NCBI GenBank assembly: GCA_029718625.1
Contig: CM056377.1
Coordinates: 37,696,699 to 37,760,698, forward strand
Length of the DNA: 64,000 nt
DNA from: Synaphobranchus kaupii
Lineage: Eukaryota; Chordata; Actinopteri; Anguilliformes; Synaphobranchidae
Direction of reading: 5' to 3'
In this document: piece by piece, positions 11,501 to 24,802 of the stretch
Layout of the letters: every line of letters starts with the position of its first letter
How positions within the stretch are numbered: position 1 is the first letter of the stretch
Translations under genes and position numbers: made by a program
Notes under the pieces: generated by a model
Database searches by the model: none
Told to the model about the DNA's origin: nothing
The model's input: only the letters and a program-made list of their open reading frames with translations

Positions 11501-14500
11501 TGAAAGTAAAGATGTGAAGTGAAATGGACATAAGGTTTGTGAAGCACGATATTAATGTTTGAATGCCATTGGACCCGCAGTAATGTCAGTGAAGAATAAC
11601 ATGACTGTAACATTCATGTGCAGTAATCAGATACCCACATAGCTGCTGACCTTAAAATGAATGAGTGTCTGTTAGATCAACAACTCCGCCTTCATGCCAG
11701 AAGTATTTTACGCCTGAGGCAAAGTCAGCAGTTGCTGGGATTACCTCTGCTTGCTTTTCACACAGGTAAGACAGTAAGCTGCCTGTGTACGATTTAGCAG
11801 AGGTTCAATGATTTGTACAATCCACACTCCGTAAAGAAAGACAACAAAACCTAATGTATGAAACTTTGCAAAAATCGATATTCTAAGTGGAAATCTTTTT
11901 AAATCTTCAGACTGTGTCAACTACATCTCTTATTGTTGAAATGCTAGGCTATGACTTTGACATTCATGGCATAATTTATAATAATATTATAATGTCTTTA
12001 GAGTTGCAGAGTTATAGTTTAGTACTATTCAGACAGGGTTCAGACCTGTAATCATATCAAAGCTGTAGTTGATTACAATAATAATTGATATGTGCAAGAT
12101 CACCTACACAATCTGATAATGTAAGTGTAAGTCCATGCTATGCATTGCTAAAATGTAAATGCGCATACATTTTGTAGTCTTTTACACGTTCAGTCATCCA
12201 GTCAGAAGAGCTGCTACTTTCCCATTCTGGATTTTTTACAATGCGGCCAGTAGGTCAATAGCATGTCTAACCTCACCTGGTCTTAAAGAGTCAGTTTGAA
12301 GCCTAGCTACCTTTCAACAGTGAGCTTATGCTTTATCTTTTCTTGCACCGTGAACTTTTACTTGCTGGAAGTTAACAGTTGGATCGAGTTGCACACTCGA
12401 TCTCTGCAGTTTAATTTATTGTCTTGTCTTATTTGCCCTTTGCATCATTACTCTTCACTCTTGTGCTGTTTACTGTAGAAGATGACAATGGGTTTTATGG
12501 AGTTTAATGGAATCGGACAAAAAAAAGTAATCATGCTCTCACGGTGCCAAAAGAGAATGTTGTGCTTTTCGTTTGGTAATGAATTTGTAATTGATATTTT
12601 GATATTTTGCTCCTGGAATGTGTGGGGTGCGCGTGTTGCATACAGTTCTCTGCATCAGCGCACACCATGTTCCAGACTGATATATGTCAGGCCCACAGCT
12701 GCTTGCTATTCAGTCTTTACAGTAATATCTCGATTTAAGGGACAATGGAAAGCCTTTGTTGTACATTTTATGATTTGAGTAATTTTTATGACAGATAAGT
12801 TTTTAGTTCATACAAATCATTATTTTTATTTTTTTTCAGTTTTATATTTTATTTTAATTGTGCTTTCCCAGAATCCCTTTGATGGCATTTGTGTACTTGG
12901 TTCCATGATTAGTCCGTTTTGTTTACCTCTTTATGGGAGGATGTTTGATGCTGTCCTTACTGTTGCAATCACACATTTTAAAAGTGTTTATTCCTCATAT
13001 TGCTGTGGTTGGGTGGATGCCAGTGGAAGTAGAGTTGATAGGAGACACAGCAGGACGGCTGTGCCGGAGAAGCCAGAGGCTTTAAACCCCCAGACACAGA
13101 CGCTTTTCCCAGCCAGTTCCAGATGGTTTTGTCAGGTTTAACTCCATAGTATTCCCGGTGTTAAAAATTGAAAAAGGAAAAACAGAATGAATCAAATACA
13201 ATATTGACACCCAGTCCAGAACTCATCTGTTACTTGGAGATATCGAAGTGACGGGGCAATGTCAAAGCAGCAACTGGTGTCAGAGTGAAAAGTGTTGGCT
13301 TGCCATCATTTTGAGATCCTGAAGAAAACAGTTCACCCAGGATTTGGTCATTAAAGAAGGTGCTCAAAATGAGTTCAACTTCCATTGTGTATTTTCACAC
13401 AATTATCACAATTAAGTGCAATCAAATCTATGAGAAAATAAAGAGTATACTCCTAAAATTGGAAGGTAGTGGTGGTGTATACGTGTGTATGTGATGGTTT
13501 ATCTATCTCCTTTGGGAGCTCAGTGCACCATCACTATGTCTTGTGGACACAGCTGATGGAGGCCCCCTGCTCCATTCACACGGTGTAGGCCTGCCAGCGC
13601 TAGGCCACCAGCTGCGGAAAGTGTTAATGGACGCTTAATCCTCCCAAGGCTGCCAGAAATCTGCCTCCCTTCCAATGGAGACATCCAGCAGAGAAATCCC
13701 TTGTTATAACTTGGCAGTGGAAGAATGAAGAAAGTAGAGTGTGTAGCAATAATAATTTTACACTGCTTTAATCTAATAGAAAACACATTTGCCATCTAAT
13801 GCCCTGAAAAATATTTTCTTTTGCAATGATCTCTTTGATTATTGAAAGCCAACACTGAAATATATGTTCATGCATTTGACCCAGGAATAGACGGAATGGA
13901 AAAATCAACAATTTTTGTAGGATTACCGTTTTTTAGTACTCATAGGATGGATATTATAAGCATTGTGCAATTGAAATGAGAGTTCTGTGTTGATATTTGG
14001 TATTGCAGTGGGTAATTAAATTTCCCAATAAAACCAGTCAGTCCAGAAACAATGTTTCCTTTTGTCCGTGTATCTAATTCCAACTGATCCAACAAAAATA
14101 ATTTAAAGAGTCAGTGCATGACCATATCAGAGCTGAAGAATTTTTTTGATGGTTTGATGTTGTTCAGAAGAAGTGGGGATTGTTTGGATTATCAGCTCGA
14201 TCAACAAAGAAAACAGACTTGGATTTTAATAGACATTTGGCATGTGAAATACAAAACAATATTGCATGCGGTAAGAATTATGGTCCAAGTTAATGCCTCA
14301 GATGCTTGTAAATTTTGGCCGCATTAATGGCGTGCGGGGTAAAGCCACGTATTGGTCGAAGCTGTAATTGCATGTAATGATCAATTGGATTGTCTAAACA
14401 AATTATCCTCCTGCGCACAATAGAGAAACCAACGCATAGGACCCCTGGAGCAAGTGGCTTCTGACACTCGAGTAAATGGTTTTTCCTGTGGCCGTGAGGC

Positions 14501-15903
14501 AGCCACAGTGGGACAGCTGGGAAGTTGCCCACTTCAATTAAAGCAGCGTGTAAATTCCATTGCTCGAAGCGGTAGGCAGGATGCGGGCTGAAATCCGACT
14601 TCCCAAGAAAAAGCCTGCCTTGATAGCATTGCGCAATCAATCCAAGAAAACCATCCATCCGTCTCCATGCATGTTACTGTCAGACGCCCTGCAATGCGGT
14701 TCCTTTGAAATGGCAAATGTGAAAGGGCAGCTCGAGCAGCCGATTGCCGAGTGCTGGTACAGAGTGAGGCTAGTGCCGCCGGTGTTCCTGTCAATGGCCT
14801 TTGCGGGCTGAACAATGGGAAAACGTGGGCAGCGGGTCAGGCCCTCATGAATAGCCCCATTTACTTAAACGTAAATTTACATTCGTTGGGCCGTCTTGGG
14901 CTGAGTCACCGATCGACGCACAGGGAAGGTCTTTGATGAGCCGCCCCGGAGGAGCCGGGAGGCGCATGCCTGCAGCTGGCGAGCGAAGGCGTTTATGCCT
15001 GATGAGTAGTATCCTCCTTGCGCCACACCAGTGTAAACATTTCCTCTTCCGTCTGGCCCCCCGAACAACAATATACGGTGGAATCCATTTAATTGCATAA
15101 TGGATTATCGCACAATTCGGACAGTTTTTGCAGAGAATTCCTAAATCCCAAACCGTTTCCCACTCATTCCAATGTAAAGTGATTGCATATTTGCATTGCA
15201 TATTTTTGCATAGTTGGATATTAGCATTAGAATATGTCCCATTACATTACATAATTATCTAGAATTATAGCCTATGTTAAAATTTGGCAGATGTGGCATA
15301 AATAAACCAACAATTGCCCCATAAAGACAAAACCGCCAAAATTTATGAAGGTAGGCAGTTTCTATTGAAAATTATGTCCATAGCAGATGCCTGAGTGGCA
15401 CCCTCAGCGGTTTCATTCAGGAACCATCTGTACCTGGAACTATCGGGAACTTCTGTAGTTCCCGGAATGCATTCCTGTTTTTGTTTCCACTAAACGTCGA
15501 GAACCACGACGATGACTATTGATGAAAAGAAAGAAAATACTTGTTTTACATAGCCTAACGTTTCCTTAAACGGTATTTTGAGAAATTCTGTCTTGACTGT
15601 AAGACACTTTGTAAAGTACACTAACTTATTACTTCCGAATATGAAGGGTAAAATTTAAGGTGCAGCGAGTCTCACAGGCAGGCTTGGCGAGGCAATGTTC
15701 CATACACGGAGGGTTCATGAAATCCGGCTCCGATGACCAGCTTAGCAGGGTTTTCAGAATAACTACATAGTAACATCGATTTTCAAGCACTACAACCACA
15801 GATTTTATATACTGCAAGTTACAGGTTCACTTTTTATTTCCTACAATTCTACAGCTGTCGTTATTATTGACATAACTTGCACCAAGTAAACCAATGATAC
15901 ATA

Positions 15904-16441
15904 CAGACGGGTGACAAATTAAAGGAAAAACCAACATAAAGTGTCTTAGTAAGGTGTTGGGCCACCACGAGCTGCGCTTTGCATAGATTCTACCTCTACC
16001 CTAGCATAGATTCTAGCCTCTGGAACTCTACTGGAGGGATGGAACACTCATTATGGATAGTCCCTCATTTAGTGTTTTGATGATGGTGGTGGAGAGCGCT
16101 GTCTAACACGTTGGTCCAAAATCTCTCATAGGTGTTCAATTGGGTTGAGATCTGGTGACTGTGAAGGCCATAGCATATGATTCACATCATTTGCATACTC
16201 ATCAAACCATTCAGTGACCCCTCATGCCCTGTGGATGGGGGCATTGTCATCCTGGAAGAGACCACTCCTATCAGGATAGGATGTTTCAACATAGGATAAA
16301 GGTGATCACTCAGAATAACTTTATATTGATTTGCAGTGACCCCTCCCTCTGAGGGGACAAGTGAACCCAAACCATGCCAGGAAAATGCCCCCCACAGCAA
16401 AACAGCCACCGGACTCCCTCACTGTATTTGTCACCCTTCTG
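15904..16441 (-). mobile_element. Internally deleted Tc1-like transposon
   Basis: TA at 15902-15903 precedes cagacgggtgacaaatt. The right end is the complement (tttgtcacccttctg) followed by TA at 16442-16443. The TIRs match at roughly 14 of the first 15 bases. At 538 bp it is about a third of a full element; the N-terminal coding part is missing. It encodes a transposase fragment on the minus strand. The left end includes gtgttgggccaccacgagct (15956-15975), the start of the C-terminal tail of the fish Tc1 protein on the other strand. Confidence 0.85.
15950..16409 (-). pseudogene. Tc1-like transposase C-terminal fragment
   Basis: Minus-strand reading from 16409 gives WGAFSWHGLGSLVPSEG, then LSDHLYPMLKHP. 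Frame-disrupted matches to the QDDNAP-type catalytic Asp block follow (seen as SRMTMPPSTGHEG in the shifted frame near 16230), then the [12 protein letters not shown] region ([16 protein letters not shown], shifted) near 16120-16160. The first 75 codons are open (16182-16409); after that frameshifts and stops appear. This is the C-terminal half of a DDE transposase of the IS630-Tc1-mariner superfamily and is non-functional. Confidence 0.75.
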
Positions 16442-17652
16442 TATGTTAATGTTAGCAAAAAAGAAATCACTGTATACCAAAGACATTTTTGCTTCGCTAG
16501 AATATTTTAACCAGCCATAGCAAAATGTCGGAATAAATGATTTGTGTGTATTCCGGACACATACCTCGCTTAGTTTGAGCGAAACTTTATGATTTAAAGC
16601 ACCAGAGCACCCACATATTGAGAAAGACAGACCCACCTATTCTGCTGTATTTCTTTGCATACAAAGTTAGTTTTTGTGGCACTAACATTATTGGCCATAT
16701 CATAATATACGCTACTTCAAGTAAAAGCTTACCTATTGGTGATCAAGTTTAGTCATATTTGTAGTTTCATTTGGTAAGGCTGTCCTAAATATTTTTCATT
16801 CAAATTCTGAAACTCATTTGTAGTTATTAACAGGTATTTAAAAATGGCCGTTGGTTTGATCGGTATATAACGTTTCACAGGAAGTTTGCATTTGACCAAT
16901 CAGCGATGTGCGGGACTACTCGACCCCATAGTTCCTGTTGCCTTTGTTTGGTACCTCTGGAGGAGTAGAGAAATTTAGTTCTTGAGAATTATACACAGTA
17001 CGCTTCTGTTGGCTATGGAAACGCTGTTTCACAGTATAGGGCGGTACGGACGATGGAAAAGGGCCAAATCGCACAAGTATACAACGTCCGTTATCACATT
17101 TAGTTCGCCACACCAGAGAGGAATAGGAATGACTTGACCTGTACCGCACAATTTAACATAAAATACTTAAAGCTGTTAATATGCTATATAACATCTACGC
17201 ATTTGGGCTCCACCGTTGAATCGACTCGATGGATAATCGCATAAAATCTGCTGACAAATGGGTTGTGCAATTAAGCGGATTCGACTGTATCTGTTTTCAT
17301 CATCTACAGCCTTTAATGTTCATACAGATGAATATAGAATTTATGTTGTTTACTTTATATAGTTTTCAGTAGCATAACACAGTAAACTTTTTCACTTAAA
17401 GCCTGCCTGAAAAAAATATGTATGCAATTCTGCTGTGTACACAGATAAGGTGTACAACTTTTCATTGGCTGTCACTACATGGTAAGGTCACTGTCCATAG
17501 CCATCTAACTGAAAAAGAGACGTGCTCCCCATTGTAAGGATAAGTAGGTTACTCACTGGATGGTGAAAAGGCTATGATAAGCCCCTGATCAGTGCCTGTG
17601 CTTGCTAAAGCTGATGGACAGGCATGAAAAGCATGATGAGGTCACCCTAAAG

Positions 17653-17857
17653 CAGGGGTGGGGAACCTCATCCACAAAGGGCCGGTGTGGGTGCGGGTTT
17701 TTGTTTTAGCCCAGCACTAAGACACCCGATTCTACTCATCAAGGTCTTGATTGAAGACCATGATTAGTTAATTAGTTGAATCAGGTGTCTTACTGCTGGG
17801 CTAAAACAAAAACCTGCACCCACACCGGCCCTTTGCGGATGAGGCTCCCCACCACGG
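17653..17857. mobile_element. 205-bp hAT-like MITE with 8-bp target duplication
   Basis: The element starts caggggtggggaacctcatc and folds back almost completely on itself; the other arm ends gatgaggctccccaccacgg. It is flanked by a perfect 8-bp direct repeat, ccctaaag, at 17645-17652 and 17858-17865. Length, TIR start and 8-bp duplication fit a non-autonomous hAT element. It has no coding capacity. Confidence 0.9.
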
Positions 17858-19343
17858 CCCTAAAGTCACCATGGAATGCGCCTGCTGATTGCATTAACAC
17901 TATTTGATTGGGCCTCAGTATATTCAGAGCTTCTCTCACATATTATATCCTTGGTCAATATTCTTAATAGTCAAAAGGAGTTAATTCCTTCCTGAGCACA
18001 TGTGGTCCTAACACCTTTTTCAGCAGTGGGCTCCTTGTCCATTCATTAACAATTTAGGACAGAGTAAACTTACTGTCCTCTCTGCTAGTCAATGTATCTT
18101 ATAACTTTAACCGATAGTAGTTGTCAATACATAATCTTACAACCAGGGCTAGAAAACAAAAATATTTTTCTATCCATTCGTTCTGAACAGATTCTTATTG
18201 AACTTGTTGCAATAACATGCCTGGCCTACTCATATTCAGTATGAAAACCAAAGGCATAGACAAAGCATCACCGATAATATATTAGGCTATGTGAAATACC
18301 ACACCGTCATATAAATAAAATGCGTCTTACCCTCAAATATCTTTCTCGAGTTCCACCTAGCAAAAGCGGTCATAATAGGCTATCCTCGAATTCCAGCTTC
18401 CTGACAAGGTCCAACTCGGCGATCGATAAACTAAAGGTGACAAAAAAACGGCCTTTTTTGTCAATGGCTATAGCAAGTAGGCACGCCACTGTGGTGGATG
18501 GTGGCTCTATGGGAAATGCCCCAAGGGGTGTATGGGAAATCTTTTTGTTCTGCAAATTAATTACATTTAATTTGATGTTTGAATAACTTTTAAATACAAC
18601 AAAATGCTTAATTAATTCGTGCAAAAATGCCTTTCATTTCTGGTTTTCATTTTCATTTCCGTTTTCGTTTTCTGGCCCTGCTTACAACATCGATGGTGTA
18701 ACAGGCACCAGAGAGAAATAGAGAAATTAGTATTACTCTGAAGCAAACGGGTTATTGGATATAGTTTTTTATTTAGCAAGTCCTATACATATGCAGTCTC
18801 TGTGGGCCCCCTTCCACTCTTGATTCTTAATTCCAGGCTTTTCAAGGGCTCTCCCCACATCGGGGCCCTAGCTTAGCCTAGATAGTCTTTGCTGAAAAAC
18901 GGAGATAACGGATGTGGCCCTGAGATTTCTCCCTTCCGGTTCTGCTTCCGCTTCCCCGATTTCCGCTACACTTTCCATTCGTTGAGATGGTTTCTCTGCA
19001 AAGTCGACAAAGGTGTTTTGCGAGTTTGGTCGGTGTTCATTTGTCCGACGCCATTTTTAAAAGGCTATTCGGTTTCTTCCACTTTCAGGCTCACAGTACA
19101 GCATTCGTTAGTTAAATAGTTTATGTTTCCACCCGGACTATTTACAAAACAACACGTTCCTATTGCCATGCACCTGCTTTCCTACAATTGGTCAATTAAA
19201 GCAGCTGACCGAAGAGCACCGCCCCCGAGCTGTTGCAATCGTATCTCCGTTTTTTGAGTGATTGTTTGCCAGGCTTTCCTCATTTTGGAGGAAAGGATGG
19301 TCTCACGAGGTTACCCTAGCTAGTTAGTTCCACCCCCCCCCCA

Positions 19344-19640
19344 TTATGACTCCCCTGGGTAGCCTACAGCTAGTAATCCCATGTAAAATGTCCAGTGTTC
19401 ACCATTAGGTGAGCAAAGGTGCAGTTTAAATTGGCGAATTTCCAGTCTGCAGCAGAAGATGGACAGTGACTCTGCTTTCCTGATTATAGTAGGGAGCTCA
19501 TTCCACCACTGGTTGGAAAGAAAAGAGAAGAAACGAGATCGAGAGAAGGGCCCTTTTAGGGAGGGGACAGTAAGGCGATCGGTAGATGCAGATTGGAGTG
19601 GCCTGTGGCAGGAATGTGTTGATAACATATTGCAGGTAAA
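19344..19640 (-). pseudogene. Possible LINE reverse-transcriptase C-terminal fragment
   Basis: A 94-codon minus-strand ORF contains LSNQWWNELPTIIRKAESLS followed by an FxxRLxxxQFKLHL-like end. This resembles the conserved LWNSLP-DLR and FKTHLF tail found at the C-terminus of L2/Rex-type fish LINE ORF2 proteins. The rest of the LINE is not visible nearby. The match is short and from memory, so this is tentative. Confidence 0.35.
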
Positions 19641-20870
19641 GGGGTTCTGTTCCTCAGAGGAACAGTCCGATAATCCAAGCTACAGCATACTGCAGCAGGA
19701 GGACACGCAAGGCAGCTATGTCATATATGCAGATTTGTGCCACTGCAGGAATGTATTGAGTTTGAAATAGTGTAGGTGCGTGAGGCCATTTTAAAAGGCA
19801 AATACAAAGATTCCAAACCACAATCAATGAATTCAAGATGACAAGCTACTGGACACTATAAAAAGGGCTTGTTAATTACTACCTTTTGCCTGACCTGTAT
19901 CGATACTCAAGTGAGTTACTGGCATCTTTGGCTAGGAACATTTAGCAACTACCTTTTAATATTTCAGCACAAACATCAATCATTTCTGTAATTCTTGCCC
20001 AGGATATCTATTTACCCTTTGGTTCTGACATTGCATTTAATATGCTTTTAAAACCAGGATGAATACATACCAGCTAATGCAATAATCTAATTAAGTACAA
20101 TTCTCATAAAAAGTAATGGTCTGCACTTTATACGTCAATATTGTACAGGTTTTTAGGCACCTTGTCCCTCTTTTCAGTGAGTGCCAAGGTATATATGGAT
20201 TTTGGAAAAAAGTGGACGTCTTATTTACAGTGTGTTATCTCAGCGGAATTGTAGAAGTCAATTTAGTAGGAGCATACAGCATTCCACATAAACATGCACA
20301 GAGTGTCCATTGCAATTTAAATGTTTTCTTTTGTCATGGACTGGGGACCAGCAGGCTGGCTGGATGTCGACCTGAAGTAGCATCATTCATCTTTATCTTA
20401 ATGAAATCTCCATCTTTTGACTCAAGCAGTGGTGGATTTAATTGGACTCGTCCTCACTGAAACAGAAACTGAGTTCAAGATTTATCCCTCTACTAGTCTG
20501 CATTGTATGAAATAATATTGCAATTCAAGACGCTAAAAATGTCCGTCATAGACCCACTAACTAATGCACACATGCCATGCGATTTATTAACTTGCTATCC
20601 AAAACCTACTGGCGCCTGGTATAATATGTTGGTTGTTTTCCGAGCACTTAAACACACTGGGTGTTAGTGCTGCTGAAGTTTTGCAGTATGCGATGTTTTC
20701 ATTCCTTCTCATAAGTTACGTACATTTCCCGTGTCACTTTCTCGTGCTTTGTTTTACTCAGATTGACGATTGGGTGCGAATTTCATTAGCTTTCGGAGGT
20801 AAGGAGTTTTTATTCCGTTGAAACTTATGGTGAGGCTGACCTGCCTGTTTTTGTGTCTTTTGTTTTACAG

Positions 20871-20966
20871 CGTGCTTGTTCCGGTACAATGGGCTGTCCT
20901 TCATCTACCTCATTTACCTCCTTCTCATTCCACTCTTCGCAGAACCAACAAGGACTACAATGCAGG
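20871..20966 (+). CDS. piezo2: PIEZO2-type mechanosensitive channel, coding exon 2
   Basis: A 96-bp internal exon. It starts in mid-codon (last two bases of an Ala codon) after ttttgttttacag and ends one base into a Gly codon before the donor gtaaga. It encodes CLFRYNGLSFIYLIYLLL, then IPLFAEPTRTTMQ. This is the first transmembrane region of PIEZO proteins. The FRYNGLSxxYLIYLLLIPLF pattern is that of PIEZO2, whereas PIEZO1 is clearly different here. PIEZO2 is a trimeric, mechanically gated cation channel of the plasma membrane, used in touch and proprioception; this segment belongs to the peripheral blade. The exon is intact, without frameshift, and continues in phase into the exon at 38298. 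Which fish paralogue (2a or 2b) it is cannot be decided from this window. Confidence 0.95.
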
Positions 20967-21294
20967 GTAAGAAAGGGACACTTTGCCGTCATTTTAAATG
21001 TCACAAAATCAATGTTCCGCTAGCTTACCCACTGAATTCCATTAGGTTCAGTATTTGGATCAGGACAGCTAATGGTGGGATTTGAATCACTAATGGAATA
21101 TTTTGCTTATAGGAAGTGGTTTTCTTTGAAAGATCCCTGACTGAGCAGTAAAGCTGTGTGAGTGGCAGTGCTCAGTGCTGCACTTGGATCAGAGACACAC
21201 ATTTACTACCCTCACTGTTTTACCAGATTAGAGCCTGAGGTCAGATCATTACTCTGTGGAAATATCAAAGCAGCCTCCAAGATTGCTATGCAGG

Positions 21295-21478
21295 CAGAGG
21301 TGTATAATCCAGGGGTCAGAAAGTAAAAGTCCTGCCATGTTTTTCTTCCACCCATTGACATTGATTTCACTAATTAGTTCCACCTCCTGGCTGAAGAATT
21401 AATTTGCTAATTAGCAAATCTAGGTGACTGGAACAAAATACTGGGGAGGACTTTCTGAACCTGGATTATACACCTCTG
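21295..21478. mobile_element. 184-bp hAT-like MITE
   Basis: The inverted ends are cagaggtgtataatccagg and its complement, ending ggattatacacctctg at 21478. The flanks tatgcagg (21287-21294) and tatacagg (21479-21486) are an 8-bp target duplication with one mismatch. Small size, CAGAGGTG terminus and 8-bp duplication fit the hAT superfamily. It is non-coding. Confidence 0.8.
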
Positions 21479-21929
21479 TATACAGGCAAGCAAAGACAAA
21501 AGTGTAAGACATGATTGGTTTCATGGTTTATTGTGTGAGTATGGGAATGGAAGAACCTCTACTTGGGAAGAACAGAGTCTGTGCGGGAACATCATGGCTG
21601 TGTAGATTCCCGTTTTTTTTCTTGCACAGTGATCGTTATCTTTAGTGCAGAATGCCTTGAGACTATGGTACCCCACTCTGACAGGTAAATTAATTAGAGA
21701 TCCCCAAGCCCCACTGCACCCCTTGGACCAACAATGCATATGTATTTTAGGCTGGTCCATTTCCGGTAGCATATTGGCGTAGGTTAGTTTCCAGGGCAAC
21801 GGTCGTGGCACGGTCTCCTGTGGATTTACCCCTGGCGTTAGGAGCTCCAGCAATGTCTCAGAGTGATTTAGCCCCAAAAACAGCAAAATTGGAATATAGT
21901 CCCGCAGAGGGAACAAAAATGTCCCCCAA

Positions 21930-22170
21930 ATTTTATGACCTCACCCCCCGCCACTCCCCTACCAGAAAAAAGCGAGGCCTGGGGAAACAATGGGGTATTG
22001 AGTGGAAGGGTGCGGCAGGCGGGGAGAGCGCTACCCCCGACTCCTCGTGGGGGAGGCCGGGTCCTCCGCACCGAAGGAATGCAGACGCCGCCTGTCTGCG
22101 CGCGGTCGGTCACCCCCGCAGCCTCGCTCTCCCCCGCATGCGTCAGCAGGTCGCAGGTTCAGCTCTCGCT
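21930..22170. other. CpG- and GC-rich patch downstream of exon 2
   Basis: This stretch is strikingly G+C- and CpG-rich compared with its AT-rich surroundings, for example cgcgcggtcggtcacccccg near 22105. Overlapping ORFs occur on both strands, but none shows a recognisable domain, and open frames are expected in GC-rich DNA. It could be a CpG island with an internal promoter, or a GC-rich repeat. Nothing in the sequence decides between these. Confidence 0.4.
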
Positions 22171-23024
22171 GCAAGTTCAGCAGGTCTGTCAGTCGAACAT
22201 CTCACTGCAGCCATCATAACCGCTCCTGCTTCGGCCCGTATCAGAAAATGAGCTCTTCACGCTGTAAACAACGTAAATCCGGCATGTCATTTTACAGGCG
22301 AATGCTGGACCGGGGGCTTTACTTAACATCTTTCCTGGGAGCAGATTCCCATGTGAACTTGACTTTTGGGAGACGTAGTACCCTCTACACAATGTTAAAT
22401 AGTCATACGATCCCCCCCATGGGTTTAGTGCTTTTCATTGCAGAATACAGTAATCTGCTTTTATCTGGAAAAACACCCTTCCTCTTACTCATCGCATCTG
22501 TTCCTCTTTAAGTCTCACTTAGCACTACAAAACAGCTTTGGATAATTACCTTGCTGTCTGGTGGCAGGGCTTGTGTTTCTCGCACAACGATGTGAGAAGG
22601 ATATTTATTTATTATTCATTAAGATCTTCTTCAGTCAGTCTTCAGTGCTACTTGTCAGTGTTAAGATGATGCCACTCATCGGAGAGTGTACGGTCAAAGG
22701 GCACATGTGAGCAAAATGGTTTGAAGGACTTGGGGTGAAAGGCAATGGGCACCATTCGAAATGTGTGCATTCATAAGCGTTTTTCAATAGTGCTGTTAAA
22801 GAAGCATGGAGTCAGCAACTGTGAATGTTTTTTAATCCCACCAAAACCCTGTGTCTCCAATATAGTTTGATTTCATTTCTCTCTCTTTTAAGCCAAGAAC
22901 ATTTGATATTGATGATTCTGTCCATTGTTTATCTTATCTTGAGGAGCTCTAGTAACTTTTTTTATCATTGATTCTATCAAAAGTCCAAATAAGGGTTACA
23001 CAATCAGATTCTAGCTAATCTTAA

Positions 23025-23832
23025 AGGGATATTTCACCTTTGTGTGACATAAGTAATTTTTTGGAGCCTACCCCATTATATTTGCATAGCGTTAATACTA
23101 GCAACATCAGCTGTACCTGCTGACCATTAACGGCATCCCCGGTAGTCCCGGTTGTCAGGGTCCCCATTCACTCCCATTCAATTTCTGGACCTCACCAAAA
23201 TTTTATCGTTTTAATGCACAAACTAACTACGACAGATAATACATCGGTAAAATAGAACACAAAGGTGAAAAGATATTTTGAGCTTATAAGCTGTTTTCAA
23301 GTTTAAATTAGTTATAATACTGGAACTATTTTCAGATATGCTACTATGTAGAAATACAACAAGCCGTAGTTAGATTTTTTGTTTTATTATGATGTAAATC
23401 TACAACTAATGGTAGCCTCTATAGTTCTGTGAGTAGCCTACTACAGTTGGTGAATTGATGTCAACTTTATCGTGTTCAAGGATTCATCACTGAGTTAAAA
23501 TAGCAAAGCTTTTTGCCGGATCTTCTTTTTCTTTTAAAAGGCAATACAACGTTGAAAATACATTAAATACCAAAACAAACACATACCTTTTCCCCCTCGT
23601 GTTCTCTTTTATCAATGTATTATCCCCTGTAGTTAGTTTGTGCTTTAAAACTATTAATTTTGGTGAGGTCCCAAAAATGAATGGGAGTGAAGGGGGAGCC
23701 TGACAACCGGGACTACCGGGATGCCGTTAACGGTCAGCAGGGACAGCTGATGTTGCTAGTATTAACGCTATGCAAATATAATGGGGTAGGCTCCACAAAA
23801 TTACTTATGTCACACAAAGGTGAAATATCCCT
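23025..23832. mobile_element. TTAA-flanked inverted-repeat element (Kolobok- or piggyBac-like)
   Basis: TTAA at 23021-23024 precedes agggatatttcacctttgtg. The right end is the complement (aggtgaaatatccct) followed by TTAA at 23833-23836. The inverted repeats are about 200 bp, with matching tracts such as cagctgtacctgctgaccat at the left and its diverged complement at about 23735-23754. At 808 bp it has no transposase ORF, so it is non-autonomous. Confidence 0.85.
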
Positions 23833-24802
23833 TTAAGAGGTCTTTTTTGGCAAAACCATTAGAATATCCCATTGTACAATGTCAGTTTTTTTCAATGTGG
23901 CACCAAACAAGTTCGCCATTCTTTGTGGTCTCTTGGAGAATGTGGAGACTGGACAGGAAGTGGGAAAGAGGCTAAAAAGCACTGATAGACTTTTTCTCCC
24001 CCCCCCCTATCGATGGCCCCCTGGGAGCAGAAAGGGGAGTTTTATAGCAGACCACTTACAATCTCATCAATAGTTAAAGAGGTGGGCACTGATAATAGTT
24101 CAAAATGCACACATGTTCCAGTTACCCTCTCTTTGAAGACTGCATAGTCAGTGTTTCCCATTCTGCATGGTGTGTGCCACAGAGGGTGAATCTGTTTTGA
24201 CACCCCACACCTAACAGCTGCCTGTTTGAGCCATCACATGAAGACTGCTGAGAGCCACATCACATGCTGAGAGCCACAAGCCGGGTCGGATCGAAGCAAT
24301 AAGATTTTTTCAGGCATCGCTAACTAAGTGAATGGCAAGAAGTCTGAAATGAACTCAAAATTTTGAGTCAGTTGGGGATGCCATGTAGTCATTTTATTGC
24401 TCACCAATATTGGCAGACAGTCTTTCAAAAATGTATTTGCTTAATCTGCTTTAAAAAAGAAGATCATTCATTCTGGTTGCTGACATTGCATTCTGCCAAT
24501 GCAAATAGATTTAGTTCAGTTGAAGGAACCCCCCAGTGTGGAAAGCATCCCACTGTTTTTTCCTAAAATGGTGTTCTCTCACTGTATCAAACTGACATTA
24601 TCTTACTGACAGTAGCTGTCGTGTCCATGTTAAGGTTGGCTTCAGTTTGTAAAGGTGGTACATTTTAATGTAAAATGTGGCTACAGCTTGTTTCCTACCA
24701 AGTGCCGAACATCTCTGGAGTACTGTATCTTCCAGTGTATGTGTCCAACCCTCACATCTGTTTCTGTCAGAATTTTATCATATCCATTTTGAATTAACTT
24801 AA

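Larger units (their letters stand above)
1..20870 (+). other. Intron 1 (3' part) of the PIEZO2-type gene, no host exon seen
   Basis: This stretch ends in a strong acceptor, a pyrimidine-rich tract followed by acag at 20867-20870. The exon after it starts in mid-codon, so a coding exon must lie upstream. I looked for the short first coding exon expected for PIEZO2 (start codon plus a hydrophobic stretch) and did not find it, so it is probably before position 1. The interval is AT-rich non-coding DNA with the transposon relics listed separately. Between them (about 900-4880, 6060-7040, 7200-10500, 11600-15900, 16450-17650 and 17870-20870) I see only short chance ORFs, simple repeats such as the G-run near 3549-3570, and no tRNA or rRNA. 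That it is intron rather than 5' flank is an inference. Confidence 0.7.
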
